Shown here: positions 15,925-24,949 of the stretch, in pieces
Layout of the letters: every line of letters starts with the position of its first letter
Position numbering within the stretch: position 1 is the first letter of the stretch
Assembly (NCBI RefSeq): GCF_018128965.1
Contig: NZ_JAAEDH010000016.1
Span: forward strand, 1-64,000
Length of the DNA stretch: 64,000 nucleotides
DNA from: Plastoroseomonas arctica
GTDB lineage: Bacteria > Pseudomonadota > Alphaproteobacteria > Acetobacterales > Acetobacteraceae
Direction: 5' to 3'
The notes under the pieces: model-generated
What the model was told of the DNA's origin: nothing
What the model saw: the letters and a program-made list of their open reading frames with translations, nothing else
Database searches by the model: none
Translations under genes and position numbers: made by a program

Positions 15925-15985
15925 CCCAAAGGCAAAAATAAAAGAAGAGGGTCCGGGAGAATTCTTTCTCCCGGCCTTTCTTCCT
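15925..15985 (-). repeat. Dispersed hairpin element, copy after nrdB
   Basis: Same element as between nrdA and nrdB, in reverse orientation. Read on the minus strand it has a G/C-rich 9-bp stem with an AGAA loop (plus-strand arms at 15953-15961 and 15966-15974), then the TTCTTTTATTTTT core. On the plus strand the stem is followed by cctttcttcctt, so it can also end nrdB transcription. It starts 10 bp after the nrdB stop and reaches to within 27 bp of the SCO1 gene. Confidence 0.75.
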
Positions 15986-16011
15986 TCCGCCGACCGGCCT
16001 ATCTCGCCTCC

Positions 16012-16692
16012 ATGCTCCGCCTCATCCGCTTCGTCGCCCTCGCCCTCGTCATTGTCCTGGGCGCCGTCTGGGCCATGGCCTGGTTCGGTCGTGCCCCCGG
16101 CGAGGGCCTGGCCGACGCTTTCGTTCGTCGCCTTGCGAGCTTCTCCGGCACCGACATGCCGGCCCCGTCCGCCGGCGGCGTGCAGCTCGCGCAGGTTCCC
16201 TTGGGCGGCGCGTTTGCGCTCACCGACCAGGCTGGTCGCGCCGTCACCGAGCAGACCTATGCCCAGGGCTTCAGCCTGATCTATTTCGGCTTCACCTTCT
16301 GCCCGGACGTCTGCCCGACCGAGCTCGGCGTGATGGCGTCCGCGATGGAGCTGCTCGGCCCCGACTCGGCGCGGGTGACGCCGATCTTCATCACCGTCGA
16401 TCCCGAGCGCGACACGCCGCCGGTGATGGCCGACTACGTGTCGCGCTTCGACGAGCGCCTCGTCGGTCTTACCGGCACGCCCGAGCAGATCCGCCAGGCG
16501 GCGCGTGCCTTCCGCGTCTACTTTGCGAAGGTGACGCCGCCCAATGCGTCAGCCTACCTCATGGATCATTCCTCGCTGGTCTACCTGACGGGGCCGGACG
16601 GGCGGGTGCGCCAGGTGTTCCGTGCCGAGACCGGACCCGAGGCGATGGCGGCGGCGATTCGGGGGCAGCTGCGGGTCGCGCGGCCGTCCTGA
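16012..16692 (+). CDS. SCO1/SenC family copper chaperone
   Basis: A 226-residue membrane-anchored thioredoxin-fold protein. One N-terminal helix (about 5-24) anchors it in the inner membrane with the domain in the periplasm. Copper ligands are present: Cys97 and Cys101 in FTFCPDVCPTE, and His186 in MDHSS. TPIFITVDPERDTP is the conserved strand-turn after the Cys motif. Such proteins deliver copper to the CuA site of cytochrome oxidase or keep it reduced. No oxidase genes are adjacent. Confidence 0.93.
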   Translation: MLRLIRFVALALVIVLGAVWAMAWFGRAPGEGLADAFVRRLASFSGTDMPAPSAGGVQLAQVPLGGAFALTDQAGRAVTEQTYAQGFSLIYFGFTFCPDVCPTELGVMASAMELLGPDSARVTPIFITVDPERDTPPVMADYVSRFDERLVGLTGTPEQIRQAARAFRVYFAKVTPPNASAYLMDHSSLVYLTGPDGRVRQVFRAETGPEAMAAAIRGQLRVARPS

Positions 16693-16913
16693 GGGTGACC
16701 GATGCGGTGGCTGCGTGGCAGTCACCGCGCCGCACGGCATTGCGCGGGCCGGCGTTTGAGGCCAAGTGGCGCCGTCGCTTCGCGTCGAGCCGTGGCTTAG
16801 ACCGCGGCGGAATGTAGAGAATTGATGATACTGCGGGCCTCACGCGCTATGATTCCGCGGATATACGATCACTGGGTATGCACCCGGTGGCCGGTGACAC
16901 CTGAAGGTGATGG

Positions 16914-17198
16914 ATGAGTGACGAGACCAACGCGGATGTGGTTGCGCCCGATGAACGGAGTGGCAGCCTTCCTCCGCGCCATACGCGGCGGCTGTCGGAC
17001 AAGATTCTGATTGCGTTCCACCATGCCTGCGACCAGGCCGACTACGAGGTGGCCGAGGACCTGCTGCGTATCCTGGAGACGATGCTGACCCGTCGCCCGA
17101 GCACCCCCGACGGCAATCGCCGGCGCAACATCGAGAGCCTGGTCGCCGCGCATGAGCGGCTGTGGATGCTGAAGCACCCCGAGGTGAACCAGGGCTGA
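16914..17198 (+). CDS. Small soluble protein, conserved-looking, function unknown
   Basis: A 94-residue protein with a disordered, acidic start and then a helical region rich in charged residues (RRLSDKILIAFHHACDQADYEVAEDLLRILETML). This has the look of a short helical-repeat or adaptor protein. ATG 16914 follows gaaggtg. It is convergent with the tRNA methyltransferase gene and separated from it by 2 bp. No motif assigns a function. Confidence 0.6.
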   Translation: MSDETNADVVAPDERSGSLPPRHTRRLSDKILIAFHHACDQADYEVAEDLLRILETMLTRRPSTPDGNRRRNIESLVAAHERLWMLKHPEVNQG

Positions 17199-17200
17199 GT

Positions 17201-17932
17201 TCAGATCGGCAGCGGTGCGGCGTCGCGCAGCACCGCCTCGGCGGCTGGCGTGAAGCTGCCGTCGATGGTGTGCAGGGTGAAGGGCGGGAGCACGCGCGCG
17301 GGCCCGCGTCCCCCCCGGCGCCCTTGCAGCAGCACCCGCTTGGCGGCAATGCCGTCGCGCGGTGCCAAAGGCAACAGCGCTAGGCTGCCGAAACCGGCGG
17401 CGCGGAGGGCCGCGATGCCGGCGTCGAATCGCGCGGCGGGCAGGATGAGCGTGGCGGTGCCGCCCATCATGATCGCGGCCGCAAGGAAGCGGGCCCAGTC
17501 GGCTAGCGCCGCACCATGTTCATGCGTCGCAGCGGCGCGCATCGATTCCGGCGGGGCTGTGCCATCCGGCCAGTAGGGCGGGTTGGCGAAGCCGTGACGC
17601 GCCGGCCCGAGTCGCGACGCCAGCGCGCGGTCCGCGACATCGCCCTGGACGATCTCGGCCATGCAGCCATTGGCGCGCGCATTCGCGCCGGCGAGCACCA
17701 CCATCTCCGGCTCGAGTTCCAGCGCCACCACCTCCAGGCCGGGGAGCCGCGCGGCGAGGCAGAGGAAGGCCGCGCCACTGCCGCACCCGGCCTCGATCAC
17801 GCGCTCGCCCGTGCGTGCGGGGATGGCGGCGGCGAGCAGCACGGCGTCGAGTCCTGCGCGCAACCCGCGTGCGCGCGGCTGGTCCAGCACCACGCGGCCG
17901 CCGAGCAGGGCGTCGCGCGTGGTCTCGCTCAA
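17201..17932 (-). CDS. tRNA1(Val) adenine-N6 methyltransferase-like protein (TrmN6/YfiC type)
   Basis: A 243-residue class I SAM methyltransferase. Motif I is VIEAGCGSGAAFLCLA, motif II ends in VVALELEPEMV, and the catalytic N6-adenine motif is NPPYW; these three match the TrmN6 group that methylates A37 of valine tRNA. The N-terminal RVVLDQPRARGLRAGLDAVLLAAAIP has the 'QP..GyR...Da.LLAa' pattern of that family. The start is TTG 17932, which overlaps the stop of the DUF2007 gene by 3 bp, so translation is coupled. Confidence 0.8.
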   Translation of the reverse strand: MSETTRDALLGGRVVLDQPRARGLRAGLDAVLLAAAIPARTGERVIEAGCGSGAAFLCLAARLPGLEVVALELEPEMVVLAGANARANGCMAEIVQGDVADRALASRLGPARHGFANPPYWPDGTAPPESMRAAATHEHGAALADWARFLAAAIMMGGTATLILPAARFDAGIAALRAAGFGSLALLPLAPRDGIAAKRVLLQGRRGGRGPARVLPPFTLHTIDGSFTPAAEAVLRDAAPLPI

Positions 17933-18144
17933 TGATCCTCGCCCGCCTCGCGCAGGATGGCGCGGGCGCGGTCCAGATCCTCGCCGCGCACGGCGAGGCG
18001 GCGGGGAAAGGCGCCGATGCCGCCCTCGACGGCGCTGATATGCTGGTCGAGCACCACACTCTCGATGCCGGCATCCGCGAGCAGGGCTTGCAGGAAGCCG
18101 AGACGCACCAGATCGCCTGTCATGACGAGAATGTCCAAGGCCAT
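17929..18144 (-). CDS. DUF2007 family protein
   Basis: A 71-residue ferredoxin-like fold protein: a strand (LDILVMTGDLV), a helix (RLGFLQALLADAGI), then VVLDQHISAVEGGIGAFPRRLAVRGEDLDRARAIL. This is the DUF2007 (putative signal-transducing, PII-like size) pattern. ATG 18144 follows a ggggg run; a longer frame to 18222 lacks support. In related genomes this family commonly sits beside the tRNA methyltransferase; here its stop overlaps that gene. Confidence 0.75.
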   Translation of the reverse strand: MALDILVMTGDLVRLGFLQALLADAGIESVVLDQHISAVEGGIGAFPRRLAVRGEDLDRARAILREAGEDH

Positions 18145-18227
18145 CCCCCGGGGAGAGAACGTGCCGCGCCTTGCTGCGCCAGCAACTCCGCCGGTATGGT
18201 GCGCCCCCTGACGAGAGGTCAAGCCGC

Positions 18228-19235
18228 TTGAACGCGCATACCAGGAACGCCGGCGGAGAAGACGCGCTTGAAGCGCTCACGAACCTCGTCGGCGCCGATA
18301 TCGAAGCCTGCAACCGGCTCATCCTCAAGCGCATGGACAGCCCTGTCGCGCTGATCCCGCAGCTCGCCGCGCATATCATCGCGGCCGGCGGCAAGCGACT
18401 GCGGCCGTTGCTGACGCTCGCCGCCGCGCGTTTGTGCGGGCATGAGGGGGAGCGCCACATCCTGCTCGCCTCCTGCGTCGAGTTCATCCACACCGCGACC
18501 CTGCTGCATGACGACGTGGTCGACGAGAGCGCGCTGCGCCGCGGGCAGGCGAGTGCGAATGCGCTGTTCGGCAACAAGCCCTCAGTGCTGGTGGGCGATT
18601 TCCTGTTCGCGCGCGCCTTCCAGCTGATGATCGAGGATGGCGATGTGGAAGCCATGCGCATCCTCTCCGAAGCCTCGGCCACCATCGCCGAGGGCGAGGT
18701 GCTGCAGCTGATGATCCAGAACGACCTCGCCGCCACCGAGGCGCAGTATTTCGCGATGATCGAGGGCAAGACCGCGGCGCTGTTCGCGGCGGCGAGCGAG
18801 CTCGGCGGCGTGGTGGGGCAGAGGCCGCCGGCGGAATGCGCGGCGCTGCGCGAGTATGGGGGCGCGCTCGGGATCGCCTTCCAGCTGATCGACGACGCGC
18901 TCGACTACGCGGCCGACGAGAAGGCGCTGGGCAAGACGGTCGGCGATGATTTCCGCGAGGGCAAGATCACGCTGCCGGTGATGCTGGCCTTCGTGCGCGG
19001 CGATGCGGCGGAGCAGGCGTTCTGGCGCCGCACGATCGAGGCGCGCGAGCAGGAGGAGGCGGACCTCGTCCAGGCCCAGGCGCTGATGGCACGGCACGGG
19101 TCGGTGGCCGAGACGGTCGCGCGGGCGGAATCCTATGGCGACCGTGCGCGGGCGGCGCTCGAGATCTTCCCCGACAGCCAGGCGCGCCGCGCGCTGCTGG
19201 GCATCGTGGATTTCTGCATCGCGCGGGCCCGCTGA
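18228..19235 (+). CDS. ispB: Long-chain polyprenyl diphosphate synthase
   Basis: A 335-residue trans-prenyltransferase of the octaprenyl/decaprenyl class, which makes the side chain of ubiquinone from FPP and IPP. First Asp-rich motif: LLHDDVVDESALRRG; second: LIDDALDY. GGKRLRPLL is the IPP-binding Lys-Arg-Arg segment. The residues before the first motif are small (Ala, Thr), consistent with a long product. The start is TTG 18228 after gagagg. It is divergent from the DUF2007/methyltransferase pair. Confidence 0.85.
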   Translation: MNAHTRNAGGEDALEALTNLVGADIEACNRLILKRMDSPVALIPQLAAHIIAAGGKRLRPLLTLAAARLCGHEGERHILLASCVEFIHTATLLHDDVVDESALRRGQASANALFGNKPSVLVGDFLFARAFQLMIEDGDVEAMRILSEASATIAEGEVLQLMIQNDLAATEAQYFAMIEGKTAALFAAASELGGVVGQRPPAECAALREYGGALGIAFQLIDDALDYAADEKALGKTVGDDFREGKITLPVMLAFVRGDAAEQAFWRRTIEAREQEEADLVQAQALMARHGSVAETVARAESYGDRARAALEIFPDSQARRALLGIVDFCIARAR

Positions 19236-19295
19236 CATCTTGCGTGCGGCGGGCGCCGCGGCATAGTTGCTCCTTCGTCATGAAGGGCCAGCAGC

Positions 19296-20630
19296 ATGTC
19301 GGGCGACAAGAGCGACGGGTTCTCCTCGGGGCAATCCTCCGGTGACTGGGGCGTGGCCAAGGACACGCCGATCGACCAGGGCTGGTCGAAGTCCGCGAGC
19401 GACGGCGACGGCGGCGCCAAGGGCGCCTTCGGCGATGCGGGCAGCGTCACGGGCTTCGCCGACAGCGTCACCGATACCTCGCGGCGCTCCTGGTTCGGCC
19501 GGATCGGCGGGGCCTTCACCGGCGCGCTCGTCGGGCTGATCCTCATCCCGCTCGCCTGCTGGCTGATTTTCTGGAACGAGGGCCGCGCGGTCGATACCGC
19601 GGTCGCGCTCCGTGATGGGGCCGGCAGCCTCGTGAGCGTGCCCGCCGATCGCCCGAACGCGGCGCAGGAAGGCCGGCTGGTGCACGTCACCGGCCCTCTC
19701 ACGAGCAACGCGACGCTCACTGATGGCGAGACCGGCGTGGCCGTGCAGGGCGCGGTCGCACTGCGCCGCCATGTCGAGATGTACCAGTGGCGCGAGACGA
19801 GCAGCAGCAGCACGACGACCAATCTCGGCGGCAGCCAGACCGCCCAGACCACCTACAGCTACAGCCGGGTCTGGTCGGACACCGCAATCGACTCCGGCCG
19901 CTTCCGCCAGCCGGGTGGTCACGCGAACCCCGCAATGCCGCTGGCCTCTCGCAGCATCACCGCGCCGGAGGCAGGCCTGGGCGGCTTTCGCCTGGCCGAG
20001 CCCCAGCTGCGCCTGCTGCCCGCCAATGACGCTTTGCCGGTGGACCCGGCCAGCATCCGCCCCATAGCGGGGCGGCGCGCCCAGGCGGCGGGGCAGGGGA
20101 TCTATGTAGGCGGCGATCCCGCCAACCCCGCGCTCGGCGACCTTCGCATCAGCTACCAGGTGGCGCGGCCGGCCACGGTGAGCGTGATCGCGCGCCAGGT
20201 CGGCGACGCGTTCGCGCCCTACACCACGCGCAACGGCGAGACGCTCCAGCTGGTCAGCGCCGGGACGAAGACCGCGCCGGAGATGATCCAGGCCGCCGAG
20301 GCGGAGAACAACCTGATCGCCTGGGTCCTGCGCCTGGTGGGCGTGGTGCTGGTGTTCGTCGGCTTCGCGCTGATCTTCCAGCCGATGCGGGTGCTGGCCG
20401 ATGTGGTGCCGATCTTCGGCACGATCGTGGGCTTCGGCACCGGGCTGCTGGCCGCGGTGCTGACCTTGATCGTCGCGCCGCTGGTGATCGCGGCGGCGTG
20501 GTTCGCGCATCGGCCGGTGATCGCGGCGATCGTGCTGGCGGTGGGTGTCGCACTCGCCTTCGGCCTGTCGCGGCTGCGCCGCGCGATGCGGCGGCCGGCG
20601 GCGCCGGTGCCCGCGATGCCGGCGCGCTGA
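19296..20630 (+). CDS. TMEM43-family membrane protein
   Basis: A 444-residue protein. A Gly/Ser/Asp-rich tail (1-65) precedes one membrane helix (FTGALVGLILIPLACWLIFW) followed at once by NEGRAVDTA, the hallmark of TMEM43/LUMA proteins. A large periplasmic beta-rich region contains MYQWRETSSSSTTTN and TTYSYSRVWSDTAIDSGRF, again typical of the family. Four C-terminal helices (about 335-430) end the protein. In eukaryotes TMEM43 is a nuclear-envelope protein; the bacterial role is unknown. Confidence 0.85.
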   Translation: MSGDKSDGFSSGQSSGDWGVAKDTPIDQGWSKSASDGDGGAKGAFGDAGSVTGFADSVTDTSRRSWFGRIGGAFTGALVGLILIPLACWLIFWNEGRAVDTAVALRDGAGSLVSVPADRPNAAQEGRLVHVTGPLTSNATLTDGETGVAVQGAVALRRHVEMYQWRETSSSSTTTNLGGSQTAQTTYSYSRVWSDTAIDSGRFRQPGGHANPAMPLASRSITAPEAGLGGFRLAEPQLRLLPANDALPVDPASIRPIAGRRAQAAGQGIYVGGDPANPALGDLRISYQVARPATVSVIARQVGDAFAPYTTRNGETLQLVSAGTKTAPEMIQAAEAENNLIAWVLRLVGVVLVFVGFALIFQPMRVLADVVPIFGTIVGFGTGLLAAVLTLIVAPLVIAAAWFAHRPVIAAIVLAVGVALAFGLSRLRRAMRRPAAPVPAMPAR

Positions 20631-20637
20631 ACCAGGC

Positions 20638-21081
20638 TCAGCCGCGCGCCAGCAGGGCGCGCGACTTGGCGATGACCGCGAGCGTTTCGGGCGTCAGGTC
20701 GTAGTCGGCGAGCGCGACCGGCGCCGCCCAGGCGACATCCAGCACGTCATCGGCGGCTGCCGCGGTGCCGGCGCTCCAGCGGCCGGCATAGTCGATGATG
20801 GTGTAGTGGAACTGCGCGCGCCCATCGGCGTCGCGGGTGATGGCGTCAATCACGTCGGCAAGGATGAGCGGCCCGGCCTCGATGCCGGTCTCCTCGCGCA
20901 ACTCGCGGCGGGCGGCGGCTTCCACGGTCTCGCCGAGGTGCTGGGCGCCGCCGGGCAGCGACCAGGCGCCGGCGCGCGGTGGCTTGGCGCGGCGGACGAG
21001 GAGCACGCGGTCGGCATCGAAGATCACGCAGCCGATGCCGACCCAGGGGCGGGTCGGGTGGTCGCGTGGCTCGTCGGTCAC
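20638..21081 (-). CDS. NUDIX hydrolase
   Basis: A 147-residue pyrophosphohydrolase. The NUDIX box is complete: G-x5-E-x7-R-E-L-x-E-E-x-G, read as GGAQHLGETVEAAARRELREETGI in two parts around residue 45-67. The N-terminal WVGIGCVIFDADRVLLVRRAKPP is like ADP-ribose or nucleotide-diphosphate hydrolases. GTG 21081 overlaps the stop of the DUF4340 gene by 4 bp. It ends the five-gene unit that begins with the Gld-type ABC exporter. Confidence 0.92.
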   Translation of the reverse strand: MTDEPRDHPTRPWVGIGCVIFDADRVLLVRRAKPPRAGAWSLPGGAQHLGETVEAAARRELREETGIEAGPLILADVIDAITRDADGRAQFHYTIIDYAGRWSAGTAAAADDVLDVAWAAPVALADYDLTPETLAVIAKSRALLARG

Positions 21082-22187
21082 CGTGGCGCGGCGGGGGCGG
21101 GCGCAGGAGCGTCCGCGGCCGGAAGGTCGGGCGTGGCCGCGGTAGGCGCCTCCTCCAGCGGGGCTGCGGCAGGGGCTTCGGCGGGCGGTTCCTCGGCGCG
21201 GCGGAGATCGGCCAGGAGCGGGACGAAGGCCTTTTCCTTCCATTGGCCGATCTGGAAGGCCCAGCCGCGCCAGCGGGCGTTCAGCCTGGTGGCCTCGTCA
21301 TCGCCCTCGGCGGCGAAGCGCGCCCAGATCGCCTCGCCGTCGCGGGAGATGCGGGCGACGAGGGTCAGGTTGTCCGTCAGGGTGAAGCGCGCCTCGCCGA
21401 TATCGGTGCCGTGCGCCACGGTATCTGCGGTGACCTCGACGAAGGTGAGGCTTTCGAAGGCGCGACCGATCTCGTCGAGGCTGGTCTCGTCGAGCGGCGG
21501 CGTCTCGGCGGGGTTGGTGACGCGGAGCGGCGCGTCCACCTCGCCGGCGCGGGCGAGCTCGAGCACCGGCGCGTCGGTGCGGCGAATGGCTACGCGCAGG
21601 ACGCGGTCGCGCGGGATGGCCGCGATGCCGCGGTCGAGCCAGAGGCCGGCGTCGCCGTCGATCGGCAGGCGGCCTTCGGCGAGCCAGGCCTGGTTCTCGC
21701 CCGCCCGGCGGATGAAGGCGGCTTCGGGCACGTTGCCCTGGGTGCGCACGCGGCGGCGGCCGACGACAAGTTGCGCGATAGGCGCGCCCTGCGCGTTGAG
21801 CACGCGGACCAGCGCCGCGGTGGAGCCTGGCTGGGTGGGATCGTTCACGCCCAGCCGGTCCAGCAGTTCCGGGTTCGCCGTGCGCGGTTCGGTGAGGCGG
21901 AGTTCGGTAAGCCCGGTGAGCAGTTCGCGCACACGGTCGGGCCGCGCGGGGTAGTTGCCGCGCTCGGGCAGCACCCAGGTCTCGCCCATGCGCTGCACGA
22001 CGACGCCATCGGCATTGCGCGTCACCTCGATGCGTGCCGCCCCTTGCAGCCGCTGCGCGAGGTTGGGGAAGGCGAGTTCCGCGCTGCCCGCCGGCGGCGG
22101 CGTGGTGTTGTTCGGCTTGAGGATGAGCGCAGCGGCAATGGTGAGGATGGCCGCGCCGCCAAGCATCAGAAGGGTGCGTTGGTTCAT
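21078..22187 (-). CDS. DUF4340 domain protein
   Basis: A 369-residue protein with one N-terminal membrane helix (LLMLGGAAILTIAAALIL) and a large extracytoplasmic domain. GETWVLPERGNYPARPDRVRELLTGLTELRLTEPRTANPELLDRLGV is the DUF4340 pattern. The C-terminal 35 residues are an Ala/Pro/Glu linker. DUF4340 proteins are encoded with Gld-type ABC transporters, as here, and are thought to act with the GldG-like subunit on the outer face of the membrane. Confidence 0.88.
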   Translation of the reverse strand: MNQRTLLMLGGAAILTIAAALILKPNNTTPPPAGSAELAFPNLAQRLQGAARIEVTRNADGVVVQRMGETWVLPERGNYPARPDRVRELLTGLTELRLTEPRTANPELLDRLGVNDPTQPGSTAALVRVLNAQGAPIAQLVVGRRRVRTQGNVPEAAFIRRAGENQAWLAEGRLPIDGDAGLWLDRGIAAIPRDRVLRVAIRRTDAPVLELARAGEVDAPLRVTNPAETPPLDETSLDEIGRAFESLTFVEVTADTVAHGTDIGEARFTLTDNLTLVARISRDGEAIWARFAAEGDDEATRLNARWRGWAFQIGQWKEKAFVPLLADLRRAEEPPAEAPAAAPLEEAPTAATPDLPAADAPAPAPAAPR

Positions 22188-22209
22188 CAATGTTGGCCCT
22201 TCGTATTCC

Positions 22210-22273
22210 GGGTCCAGGGGCCTGCAGGCTCCTGGTGGGGGAGTTTGAGGGGGCAAAGCCCTCTCATGCTTTC
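22210..22273 (-). repeat. Hairpin-rich intergenic element related to the dispersed repeat
   Basis: Read on the minus strand, the GldG-DUF4340 gap starts with agaaagcatg, as does the copy at 30981-31041. It then has a GAGGGC / GCCCTC-like stem, AAACTCCCCC, and a CCAGG / CCTGG stem around a CTGCAGG palindrome. It lacks the TTCTTTTATTTTT core, so it is a variant or a distinct family that shares the left end. It may also be a processing or attenuation site between two genes of one operon. Confidence 0.4.
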
Positions 22274-24214
22274 TTACGCGCGAGCGGCAGCTCTTCTCCG
22301 CGAGCGCAGCACGCCGAGCACGATGGCGAACACCGTCAGCAGCGTCGGCACCAGCGCGATATTCATCGCGCGCAGCAGGCTTTCCAGCGATTCGATATCC
22401 CGCCGCAGCTCCAGCTGCACCCCGCGCAGCTCGCGCCGCGTCGCCACGATATCGGCCCGCGCCCGGTCGATCTCCGCCCGCTGCTCGGTGGTGATGACGG
22501 CGCTGCCGCCGCGCTCGCCGCCCGCCTGCCCCTGGCGGAGTTCGCGCAGCCGGCGCTCGGTCTCCTCGAGGCGGGTCTGCAGGGTGCGTTCGGTCTGGCG
22601 GAAGCGGGTCTCGGCCTCGCGGCGGAGGTCGTCGACCATGGCGAAGGGGCGCAGGCTTTCGCCGCGGGAGCGGAGGGAGACCAGCGCGTCGCCGCCCGCC
22701 AGCGTGTCGGCGATGTTGGCGATGAAGGCGCCGTTGTCGCTGATCGGCGTCATCACGGATTGGCCGAAGAAATCCTGCTGGCGGACCCAGAAGCGGTCCT
22801 CCAGCAAATCGGTGTCGTGGATGATGACCATGTTCACCGGCCCGTCGGAGGTGGCGCGGTGCGCGGGCATGCCGGCGGGGCGTTCGGCATCCTCGGGCGC
22901 GGTCGCGCCGAAGGCGGAGGGCAGGGTGCCGCGGATGCGCGCGGCAATGACGTGGCGTTCGCCGTCGGGGCGGAAGGCGGCCAGCAGCGCTGCCGGGTTA
23001 GGCTCGCGGCGGATGGACGCGGCATCGACCAGCATCGCGCGTTCGGATGAGGCGAGCAGCGGGATGAACTCGATGGTGGCGCCCTCCCGGCGGCGCAGCT
23101 CGCCGGCCGAGGCGACGGTCACCTGGTTCAGTTCGGCGGTCGCGACCTCGCCCTTGTTGATGCTGTCGCCTTGGAGGTTGAACCAGGCCGTATAGTCGAC
23201 GGCCTGGATGCGGTCATTCTGCGCCGCACGGACGCGCCAGGCGCCGCGCAGGTCGAGCACAACGCGGTCTGCCGGGGCGTCGACGCCCCAGGCATTGATC
23301 AGGCGGTCGAGCGAGGAGGACGTGGCGGTCGGAGGCGCGCCGCCCGCGCCGGGGCGCGATGCCTGGCCTTCCGAATGCGGATCGAGCAGCAGGATCAGCT
23401 TGCCGCCGCGCATGACGAACTGGTCCACGGCGTACTGGGCCAGCGTCGAGAGGTTCTGCGGATGCGCGAGGAGGAGGATCTGGATCTCCTCGTCGATGTG
23501 GCGTGCGTCCGCGGGGATGTCGCGCAGCGTGAAGAACTGGCGCAGCTGCTGCATGATGGCGAAGGGCTGGCCGCCCTGGCCGGGGGGCAGGCCCTGCATC
23601 TGGCGCATCATCATCATGCGCGGGTCGCCGTTGAGCGGCAGGGAGGTCATCACCCCGATGGTGGGCCGGCGCGGGTTGGACAGCTCATAGACAAGGCGCG
23701 TGAGGTCGTATTCGAGGAAGCGCTCGCGCTCGGGCTGGAAGAAGGGGATGTTGCGCTCGTCATCGAGCAGGTTGGTCCCCGCCAGGCCGAAATAGACCTG
23801 CTCGCCGGACTGGTCGATCGGCACGCCCTGCAGCCCATAGGCCAGCGCCCGGTCCTCGGTTTCGGAGAAGGGTTCGGGGTCGTGGAATTCGAGGCGGATG
23901 CGACCGTTGGAAAGGGCCGCGTATTCCTCGAGCATGGCGCGGACGCGCTCGGCATAGGCGCCGTAGACGGGGACAGTCGCACCAAGGCGGCGGGCGTAAT
24001 ACAGGCGCAGCGTGATGGGTTCCGACAGGCCGGCGAGGATGGAGCGCGTTCCGCTCGCGAGCGTGTAGAGGCGCTGCTCGGTGAGGTCGATCCGCGCGCG
24101 TGGCAGCAGCCGGTCGGCGAGGAGGTTGACGCCGATGGCGAGCGCGAGGGCGGCGATGACGCCGATGGTCGAGAAGGCAAGGCGCCTGCGCGCCGGGGTG
24201 GCGATGGTGCTCAT
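22274..24214 (-). CDS. GldG-like ABC transport auxiliary membrane protein
   Basis: A 646-residue protein. One membrane helix near 14-34, then RIDLTEQRLYTLASGTRSILAGLSEPITLRLYY, the hallmark of the GldG / ABC_transp_aux family, a long periplasmic domain with a Met-rich RMMMMRQMQGLPPGQGG patch, a coiled coil (about 545-615: QTERTLQTRLEETERRL and further heptads), and a last helix (NIALVPTLLTVFAIVLGVL). It works with the ATPase (24950-25681) and the ABC-2 permease (24217-24948). It starts 3 bp after the permease stop. Confidence 0.88.
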   Translation of the reverse strand: MSTIATPARRRLAFSTIGVIAALALAIGVNLLADRLLPRARIDLTEQRLYTLASGTRSILAGLSEPITLRLYYARRLGATVPVYGAYAERVRAMLEEYAALSNGRIRLEFHDPEPFSETEDRALAYGLQGVPIDQSGEQVYFGLAGTNLLDDERNIPFFQPERERFLEYDLTRLVYELSNPRRPTIGVMTSLPLNGDPRMMMMRQMQGLPPGQGGQPFAIMQQLRQFFTLRDIPADARHIDEEIQILLLAHPQNLSTLAQYAVDQFVMRGGKLILLLDPHSEGQASRPGAGGAPPTATSSSLDRLINAWGVDAPADRVVLDLRGAWRVRAAQNDRIQAVDYTAWFNLQGDSINKGEVATAELNQVTVASAGELRRREGATIEFIPLLASSERAMLVDAASIRREPNPAALLAAFRPDGERHVIAARIRGTLPSAFGATAPEDAERPAGMPAHRATSDGPVNMVIIHDTDLLEDRFWVRQQDFFGQSVMTPISDNGAFIANIADTLAGGDALVSLRSRGESLRPFAMVDDLRREAETRFRQTERTLQTRLEETERRLRELRQGQAGGERGGSAVITTEQRAEIDRARADIVATRRELRGVQLELRRDIESLESLLRAMNIALVPTLLTVFAIVLGVLRSRRRAAARA

Positions 24215-24216
24215 GG

Positions 24217-24948
24217 TCAGTCGGCCTTGCGATGGTCGAGCACGACGGCGTTGAGGAACAGGAAGAACAGGATGAAGGAGGCGAAGAAGACGATGTCGCG
24301 CAGCGCGATGATGCCGCGGGCGAAGCCGTTGAAGCGCTCGGTCAGCGACAGGCCGCGCGCGGTCTCGGCGAGAAGCGGGACGCGCTGGGAGAGGAAGTCG
24401 GTCACGATCGGGCTGCCGGCGGCGGCGAAGACGAAGCAGACGGCGACGGCGAGGACGAAGGCGATGACCTGGTTCTTGGTGGCGGCCGAGAGCGCGGCGC
24501 CGATCGCGAGATAGGCGCCGGCCATCATCAGGCACCCGGCATAACCTGCTAGGACCACCCCATTATCCGGGTTACCGAGCAGGTTGATCGTCACCCACAG
24601 CGGGAAGGTGAGCGCCAATGCCACGGCGCAGAACGCCCAGGCGGCGAGGAATTTCCCCACCACCGCCTGCCATTGCGTGATGGGCAGCGTCAGCAGCAGC
24701 TCGATGGTGCCGAGCCGGCGTTCCTCCGCCCACAGCCGCATGGTCAGCGCGGGGACCAGGAACAGGAACAGCCAGGGGACGAAGTTGAAGAAGGGCGAGA
24801 GATCCGCCTGCCCGCGCGCGAAGAAGCCGCCCAGCGTGAAGGTCAGTGCGCCCGAGAGCACGAGGAAGATGACGATGAACACATAGGCCACCGGGGTGGC
24901 GAAATAGCCGGCGAGTTCGCGCCGGGCGACGATCAGCGTGGGGCTCAT
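24217..24948 (-). CDS. ABC-2 type transporter permease (GldF-like)
   Basis: A 243-residue inner-membrane protein with six predicted helices. It begins PTLIVARRELAGYFATPVAYVFIVIF, the usual start of GldF-type permeases, and includes ALTMRLWAEERRLGTIELLLTLPIT, the conserved cytoplasmic loop of ABC-2 permeases. It is the membrane channel of the exporter with the adjacent ATPase and GldG-like protein. Cargo is unknown; outside gliding bacteria these systems are not assigned. Confidence 0.9.
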   Translation of the reverse strand: MSPTLIVARRELAGYFATPVAYVFIVIFLVLSGALTFTLGGFFARGQADLSPFFNFVPWLFLFLVPALTMRLWAEERRLGTIELLLTLPITQWQAVVGKFLAAWAFCAVALALTFPLWVTINLLGNPDNGVVLAGYAGCLMMAGAYLAIGAALSAATKNQVIAFVLAVAVCFVFAAAGSPIVTDFLSQRVPLLAETARGLSLTERFNGFARGIIALRDIVFFASFILFFLFLNAVVLDHRKAD

Positions 24949-24949
24949 G

